A DNA stretch of 50,341 bases from Taibaiella sp. (GTDB lineage Bacteria > Bacteroidota > Bacteroidia > Chitinophagales > Chitinophagaceae): contig JACMPD010000145.1 of assembly GCA_014377675.1 (NCBI GenBank), positions 1 through 50,341 of the forward strand. The letters run 5' to 3'. The position numbers and the translations under genes are program-made. Below are positions 33,278 through 41,838 of this stretch, piece by piece (within the stretch, counting starts at the first letter, position 1; each line of letters opens with the position of its first letter). The notes under the pieces are model-generated. The model ran no database searches. It had not been told where the DNA came from and saw only the letters and a program-made list of their open reading frames with translations.

Positions 33278-34171
33278 TTATAAGCTTTTTTTATATTCAG
33301 TTATCTTACTTTCTTCTACGTCAGTGGCCTTCGCAATATCAGCAACAGCCATTCCCATTTCCAGCATATTTTTAACCACCTTCCATGTTTTAAGCTCTAC
33401 ACCAACGCCAATACCTTGCGTCAGTCCTTCTTCCTTAGCCGTTTTTAACATGGAGTAGCTATCGCGGTATGTTTTTAAATTAAAATTATATACAATACGT
33501 TCTTCTTCATTCATTTTCGCCAACTCCGCCTTCTCAAAAGCCTCTATAAAAACAGCCTCTCCTTTGAAAATTTCAGGGATGGACTGGAAGTCTTCAAGGT
33601 TCTTGATAAAATATAACCATTTGTCAAGTCTCGTTTCAAGCTCAGTCTCTGCTTTATTAAAATTGGGCATTTCAAGGTAAATATAAGTGAGCTTATCATA
33701 AAAATTACGGCCATCCTGGTCTTTAAGCGTAATTGTATGGGCTACCCGCTTCTTTTCCTGCTCGTCATTGTAATCATTAAATCTGAAATCAAGCAGGCCT
33801 ATACAAAACACCGCTTTCAGATTATAATCCCAGTCACCACCCTTTACCGCCTGCTCACTTAGTGGAAATGTAGAATAATAAATCGTCCGGTCTTTAAAGT
33901 AATTCTGCTTTACTTTCTGCAATTCAACAATAAATTTTTCCCCATTTTCATTTTCACAATAAATATCATATATCGCTTTCCGTTCTTCAGATGTAGTACC
34001 CAGACGCTCACTGTTTTTAAATGTGAGGTCCTTCACATGGTTCCTAACCGGCAATAGGGCATTAAAAAAATCTATGAGAATAGCTTTATTTGCTTCCTCA
34101 CCAAATATTTTCTTAAATCCGAAGTCTGTAAATACATCAAGGTATTTAGCCATGCTTGCCAACTGTTGCAT
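33278..34171 (-). CDS. Rpn-family PD-(D/E)XK nuclease / putative transposase
   Basis: A 297-residue protein of the Rpn (PDDEXK_2) family, proteins that cut DNA and promote recombination independently of RecA. The start KYLDVFTDFGFKKIFG is the family's opening, and the active site reads Asp69 (YDIYC) then Glu83-x-Gln85 (FIVELQ), all intact. The middle is helical and charged. The C-terminal 35 residues (MLEMGMAVADIAKATDVEES) form a small helix-turn-helix-like tail common in the family. An inner ATG at 34153 is also possible as start. It sits in phase with a polysaccharide operon, 18 bases after the amidotransferase gene and 17 before a glycosyltransferase gene. No inverted repeats or target duplications were seen at its edges, so the manner of arrival is unclear. 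Confidence 0.88.
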   Translation of the reverse strand: MQQLASMAKYLDVFTDFGFKKIFGEEANKAILIDFFNALLPVRNHVKDLTFKNSERLGTTSEERKAIYDIYCENENGEKFIVELQKVKQNYFKDRTIYYSTFPLSEQAVKGGDWDYNLKAVFCIGLLDFRFNDYNDEQEKKRVAHTITLKDQDGRNFYDKLTYIYLEMPNFNKAETELETRLDKWLYFIKNLEDFQSIPEIFKGEAVFIEAFEKAELAKMNEEERIVYNFNLKTYRDSYSMLKTAKEEGLTQGIGVGVELKTWKVVKNMLEMGMAVADIAKATDVEESKITEYKKSL

Positions 34172-34189
34172 AAATTTATTTAGGTATTA

Positions 34190-36109
34190 TTACATGTGAT
34201 ACCACTTGTTGAAGCAAATAATTCGCCACGGCACAAAATCAAAATTACGCTTACCTTCCATCATATCATTTACATATTTTTTGGTATGTTCAGTATTGAG
34301 AATTGTGCCCCCAAATTTCTTACAGGCTTTGTCAATCTCTGATAAAAACCATGATTTGCCTTCTGTTTTCATCCATAACTCCTCAGGGGTTACAAAACCC
34401 ATCTTATCCCGCCTGTTTTCAATGGCCAATGGTATTATACCGTGCATAGCATCTCGTAATATATGTTTTCTGAGCCCGTTTTTATAAACATAACGCTCTG
34501 GCAACCCCATTGTAAATTCAACGAACCTATAATCAAGAAATGGAGTTCTTGACTCCACACTCCAAGCCATTGAGTTTCTGTCTTCATAACGAAGTAACGC
34601 TGGCAATGGCTCATGATATAGCTGCCGCATCAAATTTTCATGCAGGCTTTTAGCGTCTGTTTCATAAATTCTGGCCGATTCGGAATTGTGCACAAACTGG
34701 ACAACCGGCGAGTGTATCTTCGATTTGCCTATTGTGAGCTTCATGGCTGACAGCATAAACCCTTTCGGCAATACGCCGTTGGCTTTCTTATAATGCTTCG
34801 ACTCCTCAATCAATGCCATAATCCTGGCCTTTTTCATCAGGCCGGTATAAAACGACACATCGTTGCCACCGTACCCAGCTAGTTGCTCATCAGCACCCTG
34901 GCCATCAATCATCACTTTAAGGCCGGCATGGTGGGTGGCTTTAAAAACTGCCCATTGGCTGAACTGAGAAGTGCTTCCCGTAGGCTCATCCTGGTGCCAG
35001 ATAAATGTGTCGATCTCTTCCTGAAGCTGCTTAAATGAAGGGAAAGTTTTATGGGGTCTGGCATTGGTTTGTTTTATCACTTCTTCAGCGAATTTCCATT
35101 CATCATATTTAGCGGCGTCATAACATGCTGTAACTGTTTCCTGGCCGGCAAAATCGCCTTTTGCCTTTAACAGGTCAGCTGCTATACAAACGATACTTGA
35201 AGAATCGAGACCACCGGAGAGGCATGAACCTACGGTAACATCAGACCTTAACCTTATATCTACTGCAGCAGTCAACAATCTTCTTAGCTCCGCTACTGCC
35301 TGTGCATATGTCCCCTTCCATTCAGTAGCCTTAAGCGTATACCATTGGCTCAGCTGAAAATCATTGGTATCTTTTGATAAATCTATGGTCAGGTAGTGGC
35401 CGCCCGGCAGGCTGTGTATGCCGTTGTAGAAAGTTTCATTGTCTAAATCAACCGCCCCTGTAGCCAGAAATTTCCTCGCTACCGGTTCGTTCAAATTAAA
35501 TTTAAATTCCGGGGAAGTTTTTATTTGCTTTATTTCAGATGACAGATATAAAGATTTAGCGGCTTTAAAATAATAAAGCGGCTTTACACCGAATCTGTCC
35601 CTTACCGCATATAATTTTTTAGCCCTGTAGTCTAAAATAACGAAGGCAAACATGCCATTAAACCTATCCATACACTTTACACCCCACTGTTCCCAAGCGT
35701 GCAATATAACCTCAGTGTCGCAGGTGGTATTGAACTGGTGTCCCAGCTTTTCAAGTTCAGCCTTTATTTCAAGATAGTTATACACCTCTCCGTTGAAACA
35801 AATGGCCAACCCTGCCTTTTCATAAATCATTGGCTGGTGGCCACCGGGGGAAAGGTCAAGTATTGATAACCGCCTGTGGCCAAACCCAACTTTGTAGTTT
35901 TGACCGGCAGAAAGTGTATTGTATTTCCAGTAACTATGTGTAGAAGCGGCCGTATCAGCCCCCGCCCATATTGTGGGGTCAGCGCCAGGCACCCACGTAA
36001 GGAAGCCCTCATCATCTGGCCCACGATGTTTTATGATAGAACAGGCTTTTATCAGGTTTTCAGAGCCCGAATCCGGCCGAGTATTGACAATTGAAAGAAT
36101 TCCGCACAT
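34190..36109 (-). CDS. asnB: asparagine synthase (glutamine-hydrolysing)-type amidotransferase
   Basis: A 639-residue enzyme. The N-terminal glutaminase starts with the required Cys2 (MCGILSIV) and contains RRLSILDLSPGGHQPM, ICFNGEVYNYLE and DTEVILHAWEQWG. The synthetase half has the PP-loop SCLSGGLDSSSIV near residue 295, DGQGADEQLAGYGG, and SVESRTPFLDYRFVEF. All catalytic elements are present. It is longer than housekeeping AsnB (about 555 residues) and matches the length of paralogues in polysaccharide loci, where they turn the carboxyl of a uronic acid into a carboxamide. Together with the TviB-like dehydrogenase nearby, such a role is plausible, but true asparagine synthesis is not excluded. 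It lies 31 bases after a glycosyltransferase gene. Confidence 0.87.
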   Translation of the reverse strand: MCGILSIVNTRPDSGSENLIKACSIIKHRGPDDEGFLTWVPGADPTIWAGADTAASTHSYWKYNTLSAGQNYKVGFGHRRLSILDLSPGGHQPMIYEKAGLAICFNGEVYNYLEIKAELEKLGHQFNTTCDTEVILHAWEQWGVKCMDRFNGMFAFVILDYRAKKLYAVRDRFGVKPLYYFKAAKSLYLSSEIKQIKTSPEFKFNLNEPVARKFLATGAVDLDNETFYNGIHSLPGGHYLTIDLSKDTNDFQLSQWYTLKATEWKGTYAQAVAELRRLLTAAVDIRLRSDVTVGSCLSGGLDSSSIVCIAADLLKAKGDFAGQETVTACYDAAKYDEWKFAEEVIKQTNARPHKTFPSFKQLQEEIDTFIWHQDEPTGSTSQFSQWAVFKATHHAGLKVMIDGQGADEQLAGYGGNDVSFYTGLMKKARIMALIEESKHYKKANGVLPKGFMLSAMKLTIGKSKIHSPVVQFVHNSESARIYETDAKSLHENLMRQLYHEPLPALLRYEDRNSMAWSVESRTPFLDYRFVEFTMGLPERYVYKNGLRKHILRDAMHGIIPLAIENRRDKMGFVTPEELWMKTEGKSWFLSEIDKACKKFGGTILNTEHTKKYVNDMMEGKRNFDFVPWRIICFNKWYHM

Positions 36110-36140
36110 TCCAGTTTAAATTTAATAATCGTTTTCAAAA

Positions 36141-37403
36141 TTAAGCATCATTACCTAAAACTTTGCTATACATTTTTCTGCTTACGTGTATGGCTGTACT
36201 CCACAGGTAATATTGTCTGGCATATTCCTTTACCGCCTGACGCTGGCTTTTCACTTCTGAAATCCATGATTGTATGTCTTCGGCCGCTTTTGACATTTCT
36301 GGCGACAATGAAATTTCAATACTCTTCATTAACGACCGCTCAAACAACTCCTTACTCACGCCACCTACACCTTTCTCAATAATGACAGGTAAGCCTGCGG
36401 CTAGGTATTCTGCTATTTTCACGGGATTCGCCACCCTGTTTACTAAGGTTGGCTTCCTGATTAAGATACCGGCATCACATGCTGTAAGCGCATACCCAAC
36501 TTCTTTTTGCGCATAACTTTTTAAAATAATGTCATCAGTATTCATTCCTGCGTTTTGCAACATCAACTTAATCTTTTCCAGCTCCGAAGAAAAAAATACG
36601 AGTTTAATTTTAGCATTTTTTGCGGCAAGTAATTTCAAAAATGGTATCGTCAGATCTTCAAGATGCTGATAAGAAGCCGTACCGCCGGAATAAACAAGCA
36701 ATATTTCATCATCACTAACACCCCAGCTCTTTCTAAATTCGCCTCTTTGGGTATCAGCTACTATTTCGCTAACACAGCACGGCACAACTGAGGTATCAGC
36801 AGGCGCTGAAACTTCTGCAATAAGGAGACTTTTCAATTCGTTGCTTACTGTGGTGACACTATCCACTTGTTCAATCGTTGATTTTAAAAAAGCCAAGGCT
36901 GCGTTATACTCAACCAGGTTGGCGCCCGAAGCCACGGAAGGGTCGTCAATGCCGTATCTATAAATGCTTTCCGCGGGCCAGTAGCCTCTAACATCAAGAA
37001 CTACCTTATCAAGAGGAAACAACTTTCTTAGCTTTAACGCCCACTGGGCTGCCCACTCACCCCTGCAATGATAGATGACCGGTACATCCTTTCCGAGTTT
37101 TGACCGGTTGGCAGATAAAAGATTCATAATAGGGAAATTCTTCAACCTTCCTATCCCATTAATCATTTTCACAGAAATATGTGGACACCTCTTTCTCAGG
37201 CTTTCTATCTTGCTTTTCGCGCTTTCCTCAAAATATTCCCTAAAAGACCCAACAATCCATACTTCGACTTTTTGAGGAGCAAAGCCGTCTTTAACTACAG
37301 CTTGCCATTCGGCCTGGTCAAAAAGCTGACTGGCAACGAGCGGTGTTTTGTATTCACCTTCTGATGTAAGATGCACCAGTTTGTAAACGCCTGTTTTATT
37401 CAT
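36141..37403 (-). CDS. glycosyltransferase, GT4-like
   Basis: A 420-residue GT-B glycosyltransferase without membrane helices. The N-terminal domain has IYHCRGEWAAQWAL and VVLDVRGYWPAESIY. The C-terminal domain has ILLVYSGGTASYQHLED, AQKEVGYALTACDAGILIRKP and the donor-site stretch NPVKIAEYLAAGLPVIIEKGVGG, in which the first acidic residue of the usual E-x7-E pair is replaced by NPVK, as in the group whose members carry NPVKxxEYLA. It should work in the cytosol on the lipid-linked glycan. It lies 11 bases after the GT2 gene and 31 before the amidotransferase gene, in the same operon. Confidence 0.82.
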   Translation of the reverse strand: MNKTGVYKLVHLTSEGEYKTPLVASQLFDQAEWQAVVKDGFAPQKVEVWIVGSFREYFEESAKSKIESLRKRCPHISVKMINGIGRLKNFPIMNLLSANRSKLGKDVPVIYHCRGEWAAQWALKLRKLFPLDKVVLDVRGYWPAESIYRYGIDDPSVASGANLVEYNAALAFLKSTIEQVDSVTTVSNELKSLLIAEVSAPADTSVVPCCVSEIVADTQRGEFRKSWGVSDDEILLVYSGGTASYQHLEDLTIPFLKLLAAKNAKIKLVFFSSELEKIKLMLQNAGMNTDDIILKSYAQKEVGYALTACDAGILIRKPTLVNRVANPVKIAEYLAAGLPVIIEKGVGGVSKELFERSLMKSIEISLSPEMSKAAEDIQSWISEVKSQRQAVKEYARQYYLWSTAIHVSRKMYSKVLGNDA

Positions 37404-37414
37404 CAGTACGGATT

Positions 37415-38383
37415 CTAGTCATGTTTTAATAAAAAATACTTCAGGTCTACCGCAATTACCGGCCCTGCCACAAGTGCTAAAAGCCTGAATAATATGCTGC
37501 CTTTAATATCAACCGGCCAGAATACTCTTTTGCAGAAAGCGAGGTAATCAGCCGCAATATGTTGTTCAGTATGCCTGAGCACTTTCCATCTGCTAAAAAC
37601 ATAATAACTCAAAGGTTTCAGATACTCGCTGGTATTCAATGATCTTTGCACCAATTCAGCGAATACTATTTTCCTGATTTCAAGTAGTTGAACCCATTTC
37701 TGAGGGTTATTCTCCACACTGCCAACACGGGTATCTAAAGAATGATGGCGAATATACACCTTTGTATTATCATCAATACCTACAAGCGTTAGGTTATTAA
37801 AAATCGCCCTGAAAAACAGATCAACATCCTGATTAATAATAAGTGATTCATCGTGACCGTTTAACTGCAATAGCAACTTCCGGCGCCAGATAATAGCCAG
37901 CGGAGGAATGAATTTCCCGCTTAAATAGTGTATAAGATGATCTTTTATTAAATTTTCACTTGTGTAGATCGGGTACTTATTTTTAGCAATAACCAAATCA
38001 TGACTATAGCTACCAGTGCCTGCGAAAAAATCATAGTTTCCATAACACGCCATTGTGGCGTCATTGCGTTCCAGAAACTGTACTTTTTCCAGAAAATATC
38101 CAAGGCCAATAATGTCATCAGAGTCAAGATAGAGAACATATTTGCCTGTAGCAACATTTAAACCTGTATTTCGTGCTGCCCCGGCACCTTTCCCGCTGTT
38201 GATTAAAAATACAACATCAGGATACTCTTGTGTCACTACATCAACTGTATTATCAGAAGATTTGTCATCTACTACTATAACTTCATACACAACCCCAGGG
38301 TGCTTTTCCTTGCTCAGGGAGTCTAAAGTATATTTCAACAGCCCCGCCCTGTTATATGTAGGAATAATAATACTCAGATCCAC
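37415..38383 (-). CDS. glycosyltransferase family 2
   Basis: A 322-residue GT-A-fold enzyme: LSIIIPTYNRAGLLKYTLDSL at its N-terminus, VIVVDDKSSDNTVDVV, GAGAARNTGLNVATGKYVLYLDSDDII with the DxD metal triad, and NQDVDLFFRAIF as the acidic base region. A weakly hydrophobic stretch near the end (LFRLLALVAGPVIAVDL) may dip into the membrane. It should add one sugar to the growing glycan at the cytoplasmic face. It lies ten bases after the GT4 gene and 11 before the next glycosyltransferase gene. Confidence 0.88.
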   Translation of the reverse strand: MDLSIIIPTYNRAGLLKYTLDSLSKEKHPGVVYEVIVVDDKSSDNTVDVVTQEYPDVVFLINSGKGAGAARNTGLNVATGKYVLYLDSDDIIGLGYFLEKVQFLERNDATMACYGNYDFFAGTGSYSHDLVIAKNKYPIYTSENLIKDHLIHYLSGKFIPPLAIIWRRKLLLQLNGHDESLIINQDVDLFFRAIFNNLTLVGIDDNTKVYIRHHSLDTRVGSVENNPQKWVQLLEIRKIVFAELVQRSLNTSEYLKPLSYYVFSRWKVLRHTEQHIAADYLAFCKRVFWPVDIKGSILFRLLALVAGPVIAVDLKYFLLKHD

Positions 38384-38393
38384 TTATACTGTT

Positions 38394-39623
38394 TTATTGA
38401 CTACAAAGTTTTTGATAAAGCAAGGTAGCATTGTCAGCAAAGTTACCCCATTTGTTCACTATAAATTCCCGTCCGTTTTTACTCAGTTCGTTTCTGAATT
38501 TCTCATCTGTAATTACTGTGTATAATTTTTCAGCAAGGATTTCAGGTTGCTTAGGAGGTAACAATATACCATTAATATTATCTTTCACCAGCTCCGGATG
38601 CCCGCAAACATTGGTAGTAATAACCGGCAGTCCTGATGACATGGCCTCAATATTCGCATTTGCGAGACCTTCCCAATGGGACGGGAGGCAAAAAACATCA
38701 ACAGCATTAAACACCTCGTCAAGCTTCTCCGGCGGCACCTCGCCCATGTTGAAGAACCGACTTTCAAGTCCTCTCTTGCGTGCTTCTTCTGTTAAGTCAA
38801 GTGTTGTTTCACCGGCATGTACGGCAACTAAAACAAAGTTATCCGTACGGCGCTTTACTATTTGTAATGCGTCCATCAGGTCAAGCCAGCCCTTGCGTTC
38901 TATAGCAGATCCTACATTTAGAACTGCTATCTTATCCGCCGGGAAACCAAATTTCATCTTAAGTTCAAACTTACGGGCGGAAGTCGTTGGTTTAAAATGC
39001 TCATAATCGACGCCCCAATTTACAACATCATAGCTTAATTCCTTACCTAATATCTTATTCGCTTCAGCCCCAAGGTAATCAGCACATGCGAACCTCATAT
39101 CAGCTTCGGTCATTAACTGTTCAAATGCCTCAAAGTTTGCTTTACTACTATGCGGCCAAACAACAACGTCATCGCCAATAGAAAGTATAGCCGATTTAAG
39201 GCCGAACTTATGTGCCGCATATTGTACCATAAAAGATTCAGGCAACCATTGTGAATAAAAAATATCAGTTGATGGGTGAAGCTGGATATTTTTACTTTTA
39301 AAAAACTGGACTAAAGAATCAAAATACCTTTCTTTATAATCTTTTTTCTCAAATCTATGCGGCAGAAAATTAGCAATAACCGGATGGTATACATTAATAC
39401 CATCGTAAATCCGTTCATTAGGGTACTGTACACTGCTGAATTTCTTCCATTTTGGAAGCAGTTTTGAAAATGGCGCAACCGGCACCCAAGGGGTTGGTAA
39501 CAAGACTTTCAGATCAGCTCCCTTTTCCACCAAACCCTTATATTGCCTGTGCGCAAATATGCCCCGCCACTTGGTACCTACGGAGTCAAAAGGATAAAAT
39601 GAAGGATACGCCCAAATTCTCAT
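38394..39623 (-). CDS. glycosyltransferase family 4
   Basis: A 409-residue GT4 enzyme. The N-terminal domain runs MRIWAYPSFYPFDSVGTKWRG and on to ILSIGDDVVVWPHSSKANF. The C-terminal domain has VLNVGSAIERKGWLDLMDAL, NMGEVPPEKLDEVFNAVDVF and LPSHWEGLANANIEAMSSGLPVIT, the E-x7-E donor motif. Its chain reads as a complete retaining transferase without membrane helices. It is the first transferase gene after the ABC exporter pair, 56 bases from wzt, the widest gap in the operon. A weak internal promoter there cannot be excluded, but no TAnnTTTG element was recognised. Confidence 0.9.
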   Translation of the reverse strand: MRIWAYPSFYPFDSVGTKWRGIFAHRQYKGLVEKGADLKVLLPTPWVPVAPFSKLLPKWKKFSSVQYPNERIYDGINVYHPVIANFLPHRFEKKDYKERYFDSLVQFFKSKNIQLHPSTDIFYSQWLPESFMVQYAAHKFGLKSAILSIGDDVVVWPHSSKANFEAFEQLMTEADMRFACADYLGAEANKILGKELSYDVVNWGVDYEHFKPTTSARKFELKMKFGFPADKIAVLNVGSAIERKGWLDLMDALQIVKRRTDNFVLVAVHAGETTLDLTEEARKRGLESRFFNMGEVPPEKLDEVFNAVDVFCLPSHWEGLANANIEAMSSGLPVITTNVCGHPELVKDNINGILLPPKQPEILAEKLYTVITDEKFRNELSKNGREFIVNKWGNFADNATLLYQKLCSQ

Positions 39624-39679
39624 ATCAAAAACTTACATTAAAATAGCTATACAAATTCCTGGAAATCTAACACTTAATA

Positions 39680-40933
39680 TTAATTGTTTCGTGAAATCGT
39701 AAACGGAGGTACTGTTATAGCATTTACACCATCAAGGAAGATCGATGAACCAAAATAATTATTAGCGTTAATATTAAAAGCTTCAATATTAGTCACATAA
39801 AGCAGTACATCATTCCCCTGATATATATTCACAGATAAAAAGTATTTTCCCGCTGCTAACTGAGGAGCTATTATTTTATAGGTGAGGTTAATCGGCGTAT
39901 TTGATTTAGTGTCAAACGTAAAGCCGATCCAGTTTGAACGGGAATGAACTACATTCTCATTATTCTCATTAAAAACATTGAAATCAATAAAGACTCCACT
40001 CATGTTCAGGTTTTTCACAAATAAGCTCACATCAATGCTTATTTCATCATTTGGTTTGCAATTGGTAAGATTATCCCTGTTAGGGATACCTATCCAGTCA
40101 ATACCTTTATTCTTAATCAGGTAAATTTCGGAGTGAGAGGTTCCTCCCTTCAGATACTTGTCAATAGTCTGGGCAATAGGTCCGGAGTGACTCACCCTAC
40201 CATTAACCATCAGTAAACCCTTGTTACATATTTCAGAAACAGCAAACAAATTATGACTAACAAACAATACTGTCCTGCCTTCATTGTGTGCAACATCCCC
40301 CATTTTACCCATGCATTTCTTCTGAAATTCAGCATCTCCAACCGCAAGTACTTCATCGAGGATCAGGATTTCTGATTCAAGATAAGCAGCCACTGCAAAA
40401 GCAAGCCTTACATACATGCCTGAAGAATACCTTTTTACAGGTGTTTCTATATATTTAGCTACTCCCGCGAAGTCAACGATTTCATCAAACTTGCGTTTTA
40501 TTTCGTTTTTTGTCATCCCCAGGATAGCGCCATTAAGAAATACATTCTCTTTGCCAGTCAGTTCAGGGTGGAAGCCGGTACCCACTTCAAGTAATGAAGC
40601 GATTCTCCCTTTTACTTTTATATTGCCTTTAGATGGGCTCGTAACCCTTGAAAGTAACTTAAGTAGTGTTGACTTGCCAGCACCGTTGCTACCTATAATA
40701 CCCAATACATCACCCTGCTGTACATTAAAGCAAACATCCTGAAGTGCCCAAACATACTCATCAGATGTTTTTACAGATCTGTCGTTCTCAGTTCCTATTT
40801 TTGCATATGGGTCTTCTTTACCCCTCACTTTGGCAAACCACCTATTAAAATCGTGGGTCAAAGTTTTACTGCTAACCTGGCCTAAGCGGTAAAGCTTTGA
40901 TAAATTTTCGATATCAATTACTGTTGAACTCAT
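39680..40933 (-). CDS. polysaccharide ABC exporter ATPase, Wzt-like with C-terminal domain
   Basis: A 417-residue ATPase that drives export of a finished, lipid-linked polysaccharide. Residues 1-250 are the ABC domain: Walker A IIGSNGAGKSTLLKLLS, signature YSSGMYVRLAFAVAAYL, Walker B ILILDEVLAVGD and the H-loop FVSHN. In an N-terminal extension before Walker A, DEYVWALQDVCFNV marks the family. Residues 280-417 form a beta-sandwich that resembles Wzt-C, the module that in O9a-type systems recognises the chain's capped end. If so, the glycan should carry a terminating residue, and a capping enzyme would be expected, but none is evident here. The permease gene lies ten bases upstream. Confidence 0.92.
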   Translation of the reverse strand: MSSTVIDIENLSKLYRLGQVSSKTLTHDFNRWFAKVRGKEDPYAKIGTENDRSVKTSDEYVWALQDVCFNVQQGDVLGIIGSNGAGKSTLLKLLSRVTSPSKGNIKVKGRIASLLEVGTGFHPELTGKENVFLNGAILGMTKNEIKRKFDEIVDFAGVAKYIETPVKRYSSGMYVRLAFAVAAYLESEILILDEVLAVGDAEFQKKCMGKMGDVAHNEGRTVLFVSHNLFAVSEICNKGLLMVNGRVSHSGPIAQTIDKYLKGGTSHSEIYLIKNKGIDWIGIPNRDNLTNCKPNDEISIDVSLFVKNLNMSGVFIDFNVFNENNENVVHSRSNWIGFTFDTKSNTPINLTYKIIAPQLAAGKYFLSVNIYQGNDVLLYVTNIEAFNINANNYFGSSIFLDGVNAITVPPFTISRNN

Positions 40934-40943
40934 TCTTATACAA

Positions 40944-41807
40944 TTAAACGGTATCTATGAATTTTTTCTCCACATTATTAAACACTACCATTCCCACTAT
41001 CGTTGTTGTTACCGTAAATAAAACTGTATAACCAAGCCAGCCCCAGCTGAAAGATCCCTTTCCGTAAAATCCGTATTTAAATGTCTCAAAAATAGATGTA
41101 AGCGGATTAAGCCATATCAAAGTCTGATACTCCTTAAATTTAGACACCGGATATATAACGGGAGTCGCATACATCAACAACTGTACACCGAAAGTAACAA
41201 GGAAGGTCATATCGCGGTACTTGGTGGTCATAGAAGTAATAATTGTACCTAATGCAAAGCTCAGAGCTGCCATTAATACGAGCAGGAACGGAAATAAAAA
41301 TATGAACTGATTAGGCATTACACTATGCCTTACGAAGATATAATACAGCAATACAAGTACAAAAAGAATTAATTGAATAAACAACTTGATCATGCCTGAA
41401 ATAACTTTTGACAAAGGAAGCAATAATCTTGGAAAATAGACTTTACCAAAAATGCTGGCATTGTCAGCAAACGTTTTAGAAGTTGTATTTAATGTTTCAG
41501 AAAAATACAACCAAAGCGTATTACTGCCCAGATAGAAAAGGATAGCAGGCACATTGTCAGTACCGAGCTTGGCAACACGACCAAAAATGAAATAATATAT
41601 CATAGTGGTCATTATAGGTTGTACTACAAACCATATAGGCCCAAGTATAGTTTGCTTATATACTGTAACTATGTCTTTACGCACAAACATCATTAACAGA
41701 TCTCTGTACTTCCATAATTCTGCAAAGTTGAAATTGATGACTTTTGACTTTGGGCTTATCACCACGTCCCACTTATCTGTTTCAACTGAAGCTGCACTTG
41801 TATTCAT
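40944..41807 (-). CDS. polysaccharide ABC exporter permease, Wzm-like
   Basis: A 287-residue ABC-2 type permease. After a cytosolic N-terminus (about 45 residues) come LLMMFVRKDIVTVYKQTILGP, the amphipathic entry segment, and six helices, with WLNPLTSIFETFKYGFYG before the last one. It forms a dimer with the Wzt-like ATPase encoded ten bases downstream and exports the glycan through the inner membrane. Length and layout are standard. It lies 31 bases after the autokinase gene. Confidence 0.92.
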   Translation of the reverse strand: MNTSAASVETDKWDVVISPKSKVINFNFAELWKYRDLLMMFVRKDIVTVYKQTILGPIWFVVQPIMTTMIYYFIFGRVAKLGTDNVPAILFYLGSNTLWLYFSETLNTTSKTFADNASIFGKVYFPRLLLPLSKVISGMIKLFIQLILFVLVLLYYIFVRHSVMPNQFIFLFPFLLVLMAALSFALGTIITSMTTKYRDMTFLVTFGVQLLMYATPVIYPVSKFKEYQTLIWLNPLTSIFETFKYGFYGKGSFSWGWLGYTVLFTVTTTIVGMVVFNNVEKKFIDTV

Positions 41808-41838
41808 ATTCTGTCTTAGTGTTACTGCTTAATTTATG

